From positions 4,097,524-4,161,523 of the forward strand of contig KQ964245.1 in NCBI GenBank assembly GCA_001566295.1: DNA of 64,000 nucleotides, in the 5' to 3' direction. The stretch's first letter is position 1. Each line of letters opens with the position of its first letter. This DNA is from Microdochium bolleyi. Its lineage: Eukaryota; Ascomycota; Sordariomycetes; Xylariales; Microdochiaceae. Positions 10,822 through 22,100 of the stretch are shown here, piece by piece. The translations under genes were made by a program, and so were the position numbers. The notes under the pieces are model-generated. The model saw only the letters and a list, made by a program, of their open reading frames with translations, was not told the origin of the DNA and ran no database searches.

Positions 10822-11756
10822 TTACAAGACATTATGCTTCTCGAGGACCCTCTTGAGAGCATCAGTGTCGAAGTCCTCATCGTCGGGGATCATGTCGATC
10901 AAGCCAGTCATGTTGGCAAAGAGCTCGCCCTGATTGCGGTATGCCAGCAGTGTGGGCACGGCAGCATTGTCGAACTCAATATCCTCGTAGTGGACCTTGA
11001 CGAAGTGAACCTCGGGGTGGGCGCTGACCAGAGGGCGCATGGACTGCTCAATGAGCTTCGATACTTGGCACTGTTTACTGTGTTAGCAATCTGGTTACCG
11101 ACGTTTCTCGGAGCGTGCGTGAAGCTCACCTCGTGGTCATAGACGAATACAAGAACAGTGGTCTCCCGTCCTACTCTCTCGATGGCATCGAGGTAGCCGA
11201 GAGCATCGACTGTGTCGAGGCGGCCGAACATGCGAAGGCTTGGGCTTGTCCTCCGGCTGCGGGGGTTGGCTTGGGACTCTGCCTCGAGCTGTGCTCGCCT
11301 GGTCTCTCTCCACTTGTTGAGGAACTCTGCCTCCTCCTTGTCGAGCTCGTCGTCACTGCCGCTGGCGCTGCTCCGGGTCTCAGCTGGCTTGGGGACGTCG
11401 CCGAGGCCAAACACGGAGCGGCGGGCGGTGCGGACGCGGTCGCGCCACTTTGTAGAGCGGGCCTCCTCGTAGGCGCGGGCATCGGCGATGACACCCTTGA
11501 CACCAGTGCTGTGGCCGGCGTCGAAGGCGGTGGGAGGCAGGTTGACCTCGGGTCTCAGGGCGGGCATCCTCATGGCTGCGTCTATCTGGGCGTTGCGGAA
11601 CTGTTCGTCCTCGTCGAGATCGCTGTGATCCGAGTCTCTGTCTCTGTCGTCTGGGTGCAGTCGAGACCCGGTATCAGTGCTCTTGGCGATGAGATCCTGG
11701 AACTCTTGCTGTGCCGGAGTCGGATCGTTGTTGTTGGAGGTTGAAATGGAAGACAT
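10822..11756 (-). CDS. phnA: Class I phosducin-like protein (BDM-1/PhnA type)
   Basis: Two exons, 11756-11130 and 11070-10822, around a 59-nt GTGAGC..CAG intron in phase 0; 291 aa. The start MSSISTS follows from the first ATG of the conserved frame. After an acidic lead, residues 84-96 (TGVKGVIADARAY) match helix 1 of the phosducin family, the segment that contacts G-beta-gamma. A charged helix (145-160, LNKWRETRRAQLEAE) and a Ser/Arg linker follow. The thioredoxin-like domain covers about 176-285, with MFGRLDTVDALGYLDAIE, TTVLVFVYDHE and VPTLLAYRNQGEL; no CxxC redox motif is present, as usual for this family. Class I members act with the chaperonin CCT to fold G-beta and assemble G-beta-gamma. 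Fungal homologues (BDM-1, PhnA) are required for normal G-beta function. The next recognisable gene on the right is the G-beta gene itself. Confidence 0.92.
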
Positions 11757-14052
11757 GGTGAAAGACGTGTTCGCGGCTGGGGCGGGGGAGGATGGTGGTT
11801 TTATGTTTCTTGCAATATGTCCGGAGGGCTGCCTACGAAGTAGAGGAGCAAGGAGAGTCGGGCGGCGTATCTGCCGGATGTGTGCGGAAGGGGAGGGAAG
11901 GAAGGGGGTGTCTCTAGCTGCTGCTGTGACTGAGCGCCCTGCTCGGCTTCGACTGTCAATGCAGAGGAGGAGGCAGATTGCGGTTGGTTGCGTGTGCCTG
12001 GCGACTGGAAGTGTGAGAGGGAGGTCGTGCGGCGAGGTGGTGTGTAGAGAAATAAGCCCTGGGAGGGGGGGCACTGGAGTGCAGCGAGCGGGATATCAGC
12101 AGGTGGGAGTGGCACCCCCTCGGCTGCGTCAGAGTGTTTCAGGAGCCTGCTGAATAAAACGTGGCCCAGTGGAGTGGACCAAGCCCAGGGACAGGGGCCA
12201 GGGGCTTGCATCGAAGCCCTAGGGTTGCGCTGCGGGATCGCGAGAAAAGGTCAGCATCAATTGCTGCGCCGCTGCAGACGAGGATTAAGCCTGCTCTTGG
12301 AAGCAGGATTCTGACGCGTCCCGGAGCCTGTGAATACGGTTCCTCCAAGTACACCGCCGCCGAGGTCCATGTTGACACCCCGAGCAAGTGATGTTAGGTC
12401 CCGGACAACGGATCAGGGTCCAACGCGCTGTACGACACCTGTAGATATTATTAGATAAAGCAGCACCGCACGGGCGAGCTTGGACACCTGGGGATGTCTC
12501 GGGTGAGCGCCAGGCGAAAACGGTCGATGGCGTCGCTGGCTTGGACGCAGGACGGCGTGCTCTAGCCGTTGTTCGATGTTCCGCATCTCTAAGTTGGTCA
12601 GGCACCTGCAACGCGAGTCAATTCACAACGGTTGCGCCGGCTTCCGACAAACCCGGCAGATGTCTCCGTGGCGGTACCTCTACTGTCCTACCGCACATCA
12701 GTTCGCAGCCAGAAAGCATACCGCCGCTTCGGCTTTATTCCTATAGTCTGCGGTGATTGCCGAGTCTGCGGCGACTCCTTCCGCGAAGCTTTTGCACAAT
12801 CACAATCGACTCGGAAGGCCTGGCCGCTCTGCCCGGCCGCATCTGCAGAATGCAGGGACCTGAAAACGTGGCTTGCACTCAGGTGCTTCACACCACCAAG
12901 AGGGAGATATGGAGTACGGGGAAAGGTGACGGACAACAATGCAGCCGATCAATCACATCCCTCCGTTCCGAGGGATGCGTCGCCTGGGCACAGGACATTT
13001 CTGACAGTCAAGGCATGTGATGTTGGTATGGACGGAATGTGAGAGATGACAGATGATAGTGCTGCCGCCACGTGTGTGACCTCTGGGCACTCAGTCTCAG
13101 CAGGCTCGGGCGCATGAATCTCCTGGTGACCACCCGTGCACAAGCACCATGCAAGACGTACGTCCTCCGTACCACGATCTCGCCAAGTGCCGACGCTTGC
13201 CATTTAATCGTCCTAGCCCGCGCCACAACTGTGTGCCGGTGTGCCACGCAGTCCACGATCGGCCAGCTATCTCCCTGGGGCCTTTTGTCAGGTGCTCCCC
13301 TTGAACTCAAAGAACGGAAACGCGCCCTCCGCGCCTTGAAGCACTCAGCCCTTTAGCGAGCACCCTGCCATCCTCATGCCGCTAGGAACAACCTTGGACG
13401 CCTCGTGCCAGCAGTGATTGGGTGGGTCTGCTGTCATCTCCGCGACGAAGAGGTCGGTCGCGCTAGAATGCCACCCAGAAAGGCGCGGCCACCCCTTTCA
13501 GCATTTTTGTAGTAGCGAGGTCAGTGCTCAGTCTAATGCTCATGTGCAATTCTCTCGACTTAGCCAAGAGCATTGACGGCAATGACATATGGCTGCGAGC
13601 ATAATTGACCCAGGACGCACCACGATGCCGCCTCAGACCCCGCACAGACGAGCATGAACAAGACGCCAAGCGCCCGTGGCCGTGCATCAGGCTCCTCTAC
13701 GCGGTTGCGAGAAACCTTACGTCCACAGATTCACGAACCGTTGATGCACGATACCGTCCGGCCACGGCGCAGGCGAGCCCACGGTCGTCACAGCTTCTCC
13801 GCAGCCCTCTCGGCAAGGCCGCTCTCTTGCTGGGGTTCCGTGGGCTTGACAACCTGGGGTGCAAATTGTGATCCGCGGCCGATGCATCAAGGGTCGAACA
13901 CAGCCCTGGCAGTGGCAGACGAGTCGGTGCGCATCGAGCTCGTGACTAGCGATATGCCATCGTTTTGACTTTGCAGGGCCAGGTACAGATGTCAACGTCT
14001 CCGCTGTGGCTTGCGCATCCTCATCACGTAAGGTTGTGCTCTCGGGGCTAGC

Positions 14053-14066
14053 ACTCCGTACGGAGT
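14053..14066. repeat. Perfect 14-nt palindrome ACTCCGTACGGAGT
   Basis: The sequence equals its own reverse complement. Its half, TACGGAGT, recurs as TACGGAGTA at 10150-10158 and 23214-23222. It may be a binding site or an old insertion footprint; the sequence alone does not decide. Confidence 0.7.
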
Positions 14067-16171
14067 CATTCGCTCTCTCCTCGCGCCAGCACATGCACAT
14101 TGCATTACGGCATCCAGGGGCGTGGGCACTGCAGTCAGGAAGCTTCATGAGGGCAGAAACCTAAGCAGGCTCTCGGCGGGCAAGCCTGGATGCCCGAACC
14201 CTTGTACATCCATCACGAGATCCACGAAGTCGGAAATTTTGTCGTCTGGATTGTTGGCCAGAATCCGCGGCCAGCAACACGTACTCGATACTGCTTACGG
14301 ACTTGTTACAGATGGAGGCTGCGGTCGCATTGGAGCCGGGCTGTTGCTGATCTTGCGCCCGGCATGGACAATAAGCCGTGAGCCGCAATGCGCCAGCAGA
14401 CCGTACTCCGGTATCCCAGTCCATAACGAACAGTCCTTACGGAGCACGATACAACCTTGTGAGACACTCCGGAGAGATTTTGAAAGCTTGGGGTGCTGTT
14501 GGCTGATGCAGCACTGGCGGTCAGCGAAGACTTTGGACGGCCGGGTTTGCACGGTGTCATCGACAGGGGCTGATGAAACAGGAAGTCTTCTGGAAGGAAG
14601 TCCAAGTGGACACAGGTGTCCGAGGGTGTGTCCCCAGAGACAGGGAACTGTGTCAGAATTAGCCACCTCATCCTCTTCCTCTAGGAACTCCAGTCAGGGC
14701 AGCGATCGTCGGTCATGCCCGAGGCAGCTGTATCAGCACGGCCGCCGCAGCCATGACATCAACGCCATCTGGCTCTATCAGCAGGTGCCTGGAAAATTAC
14801 TTCGGATGCTTCAAATATTCGCGTCTGCCAGGTTGACGGCATTCGGCCAAGTTTCTGCATCACGGCAAATGAGCTTAAGGCTTAGTCACTCCTAGCTATA
14901 ATGGCGGGAGCAGCAAGGAGAGGCATCGAATCACGTCGGCAACGGCAAGGAGTATGTCAGATTCTTTTTCGAGTAGCTTTGCTATAAAAATCTCCCCGCG
15001 TTGTCTGAGCTGCCAGCCACTATGCAGCAGCGCAACCAACGTCGACTTTTCCAGCTAGTCCCGAAAGACTGTATCAGACTCAGCCTTGGGTCTGAAACCA
15101 GTGAGACGGCGCCGTCGCTCCAGGACAAGCGCGTCGAAGGTAGGCTCGCGCCTTCGAGATTCTCAGGGCGGGCTTATACACGTCAACTATGCAGATCCGC
15201 CCAAATATAGCATCGATGACATCGCTGTCGGGGTTGTGCTTGTGTGCGGCACGGCACCTACAAGGCATGTGTTCGCCTTGATCTATAGGGACTCGCTCGA
15301 GCTCAGGCTGCTATGCCGGTTATGCGCCACTTGGCAGTCGGAGATCTTCCTCGAATGCCCATCCGTGATACTCTCCATGCAGAGCAGGCGTCATGACGTC
15401 CCCGAGATCCTACACGCTCGCCGCGTGTTGCACGGACGCCATCGGTCACGGGAATCACGAATAACGTCATGCGGCAATCGATCGACCCACGAGACGTTTT
15501 TTGTCTTCCGCCCAAGCACTCACAAGCGGGACAACGAACCAGAGACGCTCAAGCTCGGCGGGTGCGAGAGTACGTCTGTGCGCTGGTTCTGGATCTCCTT
15601 AGCGTACAATCATGTTGCAAGTGTGACGGGTTGTCCGTCTGCACTCTGCCTTGTTCTCCAAGTAACATGCCATTTCCTTCCAAGAAATGCAAGGCGGAGA
15701 TGTTAACCGGCCGGCCCTCGGTCAAGCTCCTTGCCATCTGCGGCCTGATAAGCGGCCACTCCTGCGGCATGGATCACAGACCCCGCAGTCTGCCACAAAC
15801 CAGGCTTGCCTGTTTTTGACAGCGGCTGAGGCTGACGGCGTTGGTTACGCTGGTGATCCTTTTTGGGGGCCATTGTTTCCAGGTTTAGCCTTGCGCCTGG
15901 GGGGTCCTGCACCAATGTCAGCCGTACCCTGAATTATCCTCTCGACAACGACAAGAAAGGAACGCAGACTCACCGCACGAACATGGTCGCATCTGACCAC
16001 CGTGCCTTCCAGCGTCGCCGCCGTTCTCGCAGCGGTGTGCGCGTACTGAGCATGTGCTCCTGAGTGATTCCCGCGCGACAGCGCTACACTCGGCACATGC
16101 TTTTAGAGTGTGACGTTGCGCTTGTTTCAAGAATGGCGCATTGTGCTACTCCATGTTTCTTGTTTCCGCCA

Positions 16172-16184
16172 GGGGGGGGGGGGG
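16172..16184. repeat. Poly-G tract (13 G)
   Basis: Thirteen consecutive G on the plus strand in non-coding sequence. Such a run is uncommon and may be a sequencing-sensitive site or may form a G-rich structure. Confidence 0.9.
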
Positions 16185-16594
16185 TCCTCTCCCGACCTTC
16201 ATCCTGCAACTGGGTCAAATCGGCACACAGCCTTTCCCTGGTGGGCAGTGGTGATGTTGGAACCTTGGACACGCGATCGGGTATAGCCAAGCGTTTCCTC
16301 GTGCACCATGCTTACGCGGCAGATGCAAAGAAAAGGCCTCGATGTTGCCAGATCCCACACCAGGCCGCCGTGGGGTCGTACCCATAGCCTATAAGACGAC
16401 TGCTCTCGGCAGCCCAGATTTGCAAGCCACAGCGTCTCACGTCAGGGAGTTTTGAGGTGCAGATTGTTTCGTTGCGGAAACTCTTTTTTCTTTTGGGGGG
16501 GCTGCCCAACAGCCAGCTAACAATCCTCCGAGCTGACACGGAGCCGTGGCCCGTCGGACCACTTAAGAATCTCCCCACGCTGCGACCGGTTCGG

Positions 16595-16613
16595 GTGTGT
16601 GTGTGTGTGTGTG
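16595..16613. repeat. (GT)9 microsatellite
   Basis: Nine GT units plus a final G in the gene-poor interval. Confidence 0.9.
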
Positions 16614-18420
16614 GATCTTCCCTCCACGGGAAAGCGAGGGCAACATGATCAACCTCGTCCTCGCACGGAGCAGATTGTTTCAAGCGAGGATTCGGTCACG
16701 GGGCAAGTGTAATCGAGACACAGATGACTGGAAAGCATGGGAAACAAAAAGAGGCCGCGGAGCTGGGCAGCCGAATGTCCAGCGAAAGCGGAGTTGTCTC
16801 CATGTTTCGCAGCCGGTACTATATCTGCAACGACCACGGGCGGATTTTTCCCCATATCGCCACTGCGTGGAAGGGGGTGGCGGTCCTGCTGGACCGAGCG
16901 GATCGACATGTCTCAGTAAAAACAAAGACTCCTTCCCTATTGGCATGTATATGTGCCGCGTTATCAATAAGGTTGTTTGGAAACGATGCCGGAACGGTTT
17001 TGTGCTTCCTCCGACTTTTAGTCCGCTCGTCTCTAAAATTCTTGCTGAAACATGGGAGGAGGAGGTCACGAGAACGATGGTTTCTTCCTCACTCGACCAT
17101 TGAGGGTGTCCAAATAGAACAGGTATTTGACCCCCAAGTGACTGACTGCTCGGCTGGCAGGTTTGAATGGCTAAACTGATGAGGCCACAGCAAGCTATCC
17201 CTTGTATGCTTTTGTCGGTTATGTTTTGTTAGAGGAGCCATGTAGATCAATGTCCGCCTGCCACTACCTCACCAACTAAATCAGGTGGACAGAGCGAATT
17301 TTGACCATGTGTTCCGTGTGTTCTTGGAGTCAGTAAATGCATCACAAGCTGCGCTGCGTGAGATCCGGCTCCATAGGCGGCGCCATCCTAAGTGCTCTCT
17401 GTTGTGGCCACGGGAAAATGCATCAATGCTGGCGCAGAGTAGACAGCCAAACTACATTCTTGCTGTACATGGTGTGCGGCATTGTTTTGCTTCGGATAGT
17501 CGACTCCTTCTTCCGAAATGCGATCATAGACGAGCTGTGTGCAAGCTACGATTCGCAACCGAAATGCAAGTCTGATTGAGCCAGATGTGCGAGAGTACTG
17601 GTGTGGACGACCTTGAAGATGAAGAATATTCAGGGACGAAACCCGATGTTTACGCCACTTGCAATAGCTAATACGCAACAGAATGCAGCACTTAGCAACG
17701 CAATTTGAAAAAGCAGCCGCACGAGGCCATTGTAGCTGCGATGTGTACCTGGCGGATAGCACCTTGGGACATTCGCCTCTTGGAGAGAGGGCACTCATTG
17801 ATGGGTGCTGAGAGTGGATTCTGTTAATAAAAAAGATGCCTGTGTTGTGGCTCCGGCCTTCAGCAGATCCTCTTGTGCTATATGGAGATTGGTATCAATT
17901 TGTTTTTCCTCGTCTATCATTTGTCTGCCTAGCTACGGGTTCACAAGCCGATGCTATGTGATACCCAGCACACGCATCGAAACGCTGCTACGCCAAAATA
18001 GGGTCGAACCGCCACCCAAGGCCGTTTTGGCAAAGCTCAAACCACGGCCAGCTTAGAAGGGAGGACCGAGGCAGCTCGTCCCGGATAGAAATCTGTCTTT
18101 GATAGATGCCCAAAACGCGTGCTGACTATCTCTGCTTGTAAGAAACCAGACCTCAAGGAAGACTTTTTTTTTTTTCAAACACGCATATTATTCTGGCTGG
18201 ATTGGGACTTTGAGGTGCTGTGGATCGATTACGCAATTGTTGTCCTTGCACGGAGGATACGTGAGGAGAAGGAGATTGCTGACACTTTGAGATCGTCCTC
18301 GGGTTTGCTGCGAAAGACGGTTCGACATAGACTGGGCAGATGCTCTCGATTTTTATAGAGCCAGTTGAGAATGCCAGCGAGCAGGTCATTGGCTTGAGTT
18401 TGCTTGTAGTCGTCGTCGTC

Positions 18421-19164
18421 CTAGGCAGAGTCATTCCGAGCTTCATCGCCTCGAGATGTGACCTGCTGAATATCTCTGAACTCAATACCCTTGATATCAC
18501 GGACGCCAGTGCATTGGCCTTCCTTCCCCGTATTGGTCTCCACAGTCTCATGTTTTTCCACCTAAAAAGAGGGCACGCGGATAAGGGAATAAGGTTACCA
18601 TAGAAGTGAAGGACATACACGCTTGAGCTTGGCATACTCAGCTACAACTTCCACTACTATGGGGGTATGCTAGAGTCTTCTGCAGAATCCACATGGGGAG
18701 ACAGAAGCACGGGAACATAGAACTGGCCTGCTGTGTGAGCGTAGCATGAGTCGACTTCGGTGACAGACATCGGCTACCGGTCTGGGTTTATATTTTGGGC
18801 CAAGGTCCCAGTAGGGAGTTGAGTACAATCACAATTTTCTAATAGCAATGGGGCTGTAGCCTCTTCTTACTTTGCGCGCTTTACCAGGACGCGGCGGCGC
18901 TATCGACGTTTTTGTTAGAAGCGCTCTCAATTCGACTCTTTCAAAAGTACGTATCTGCTGATGGTGGACTAGTAGTAGAACTTGCCCAGAGCAAGAGGCA
19001 TCCCGAACACTGAACCTCATACAGCGAGTGATAATGTTCGAAGCACGTATGTATTCAACGAAACTAGTTGTGCTGCCCCGAGTCCTGCCAAGGCACAGTT
19101 CTCTGATGATATGTAGACGACTCGGCTGAGTGGTGCCTGGAATTGTGGCTTTGTGACATGATGA
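18421..19164 (-). other. Weak candidate for a small spliced gene (no start found)
   Basis: Three open segments on the minus strand join in phase 0: 19164-18871 (98 codons), 18669-18619 (17 codons) and 18561-18421 (46 codons and TAG). The junctions have usable signals: GTAAGA with CTCTAG, and GTATGT with TTTTTAG. The joined product would read through PGKARK, then EVVAEYAKLKR, then a charged tail ending GDEARNDSA. No ATG has been fixed; the left segment itself begins after a possible acceptor (CTCTAG), so an upstream exon would be needed. No domain is recognised. Open stretches of this length arise by chance over 12 kb, so this is only a candidate. Confidence 0.2.
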
Positions 19165-22100
19165 CTAGAGAGATATCGACCAAGATTCCACAAGGAGCAT
19201 CTAAATGCGGTCAACTAAACCAGACTACAATGAAAGTGGACGATAAACGCCGCGGCGTAGTTACGGAGGGTGATAATGAGGCAGCTATTTTGAAATATCC
19301 CGTCCGTCAATGCCCAAGGCCGAAAGAAAACAGCGTTGGGAGTGACCGATACCATGCGTCGTGCAATCTCGTGTATGTCGCGAGATAGGAGAGCGTTGGG
19401 ACTCTGGCCGAAGTGAAAACGGTCAAGATGACATGCATTTCATCTCCTGAGGCATATACGTTTGTTTCTATGCCTGCCGCCTGTAGATTTTTTCACGAAC
19501 CAGTTGAAACTACCGACGTGAGAACGAGACTTGGCTGGACGTGTATTTACAAATTCGGACGCTTACGTCTCGCGTTCGATGGCACACCGTGTGGTTCCTG
19601 TCTAATTGTTGCCAGCTGAACACCAAAAATCTATATACATTGTGATGTGGGTTTCCCTACCGAGTGTTTTTGAAAAGTGATGAAGATATCTTTAGCAAAC
19701 CCGAGCCAGCACGTAAGTAACGATGGAACGGGTTTTGTGACACTCAAGTCAGACTCTTCGCACATGGCAGGCAGGTGATCGGAACCTGTTCGATGTCTAG
19801 CAGACACGAAGTTTGGGGCCTGCACTTTGCATCCTTCCCTGCTGCAGTTTGCAGAAGCGAACATTACAGCAGCGATATTTTGCGTCCACATCCGAAGGAT
19901 ACTGCTCGGCAATCTACACGCAGATTGGAGAATCTGCCTTGAGTTGAGTCTCTCGGTGCAGTGGTCACCAGAGAATGATTTTCAAGCTGCAGGTCCTTCC
20001 TCGTAGAAACTAGTGGCTCGGGAGAGCAGGCGAGGACCAGGAAAGGAAGATGACTTATACCAGGCCTCATGCCGAGCTGAGTTTCGTGTCAAAGGAGGTC
20101 CAGTGTGGCCGCGACGGGTGGACATTATAGTTAGATATCCACGAGGAAATTTTCAGGAATATACGTAATGACTAACATGTTCATCCTCAAGAAGAATGTG
20201 ACCACGGGCTCTCACATCGGTGCCATGGGCCCCTCGCCAGCGACTCTTCACGAGTCGCCCTGGCGTTCCGTGGGCTTGTAGTTTGTGTTGTGTGTTTCCC
20301 TTTGCGAGAATACCCGAAGAATTCAAAGAACCCTTCCCCTAGGCGGCAGAAAAGTCCAATCGAGAACATGCTTAGCATCCAATATGTCACATGGGCACTG
20401 TTGATACCACCCGACTAATCGCAGCTTATACACATGACGAGCGGGAAAGGACTGTACATAGACATCCGAAAGGGCAGTGCCCCTTTTCGTCCGTTCCGTC
20501 ACTGCTGCGAGATCTTTTGGCTATATCCAGTACTTCTCTTCACTCACTGTCCGACAAAGAGCTGTCTGTTCTCGCTGGTGTACAATCCACATCATCGACC
20601 TCAGCGTCTTGCGACTAATTGTGCTGTAGCTGGCATAGCAAATACAGCAAAGCTCAAATATACATGGTTGCCTTGGACCTCGTTAATGTCGTTGTTGCGC
20701 AGTTAGTCTTGTCACACCATCTGGTGCTCGAAATCCACGAGCCGAGCCCCGACCTGATGATCTCGTGAAATAGAGACGAAAGAGTTCAAGAGTACTTAAG
20801 CAATGTCGGCCAGCTCGTGTACTGTCGACGTAATCTCGAGGCGGTCAGGTAGTGGGGCAAGGCGCGACATTACCAGAAGTCCATGTCACGCTGCGCTGTA
20901 ACGTAGACGGAGTGACGTGCGAACCCCTTTCTTCATCGGTTCAGTATCAATATTATTGCCATAATGATATAGCGCTGGCTGCCGCGTCGCCCATGGATGA
21001 CATTAGGACCCTGCATTCTGCACCGCTGTGCAGGTATCGCACGAACAATATCACTCTCATGGTATTCCAGTATAGTGACCCAAGACGTAGAAATTGGGCT
21101 TGCAGTGCAAGTCCATGTAGATCTCCTGGTACATAGTGCCGATCCGCTGCTGGTGTCGTTGCTCGTGAGCCGAGCCAGACCCCCCATCAAGGGAGTAGAA
21201 ACTGCTGTGCGACACTTGGCCGACAGGTTGTAACTATACTCTGTTGCAGAAGGTGTATCTACTGCCTACACACGGCGCCGATAGATGTGGGATGTGCCTC
21301 CTGAGTCCTGACTAGGAAGGTGCCGAGGATCGCGAGCTCCAGATCGCGGCCGCCTTGCAGAATTGGCACGGAGTAATCTGCTTTCGATGGGGCCGCCTCT
21401 GTTGCTCGCATGGGTGCGAGACTGTGTTTCTTCAGATTTCTGGAGCGCCGAGGGACAAGAAGCTTAGGCGCCACTCGGTGTAAGCCAATCACCCAGCCCA
21501 TCGCAATCTGCTTGGGGCGTAGCCTCGCGGAGCCTCGGAGCTCCAAGCAAGTCTCGACCCTTGCGCTTCAGGTTCCGTCATCTGTGGGGAAGCCGAGCTG
21601 TGGTCGCTGCGTATCGGTCATGCTGTTGTGTGTTCGTGATGGATTCCCAGCCCCAGTGCTCTCTTGGGCCATCTGCCTGTAGGCTTGTGCACGACGATCA
21701 GGAGCGCGCACGCCATCTCGACAACGAAGCTCGACCGGGGTTCGGATCCCAGGAGCAATTCTAGCGGCGGTCTGAGTGTTCTGGAAGCACAAGCAGCCCG
21801 ATCGTCTTGCACCCGGAACATTTCTTGGAGGCGATGAGAAACTCTAAAGCAGGACGCAGCGTGAAGGCCCTGAGCTGCAAAGTTCAACCGTTACATGAAC
21901 GCGAGAAGGCACGACACCACAATCCGGATCGATCAGGGCAAGTGCTTGCAGCTGCCTCTGCCAGGCACCAACCGGTCGACTCCAGATGTCTCTCTGTCTG
22001 CACTGAGCTCTAATTATCCCCAACCTACCCCTTCGACATTGCCACCGGCAAGTACGATGCATCGCTGCGAACCCATCCACCCGTACCTTCAAGGCAGGGA

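Noticed and set aside
14122..14895. 257-codon plus-strand frame in the gene-poor interval
   Set aside because: Random-looking composition (many Cys, Arg, Ser), overlapped by similar frames on the other strand, no domain or splice context.
15086..15706. 206-codon plus-strand frame
   Set aside because: No domain, high Arg/Cys content, and overlapping equally long alternatives.
17990..18030. tRNA-like B-box (GGTTCGACC on the minus strand)
   Set aside because: The flanking bases do not form a T-arm stem, and no A-box or acceptor stem is found at the right distance.
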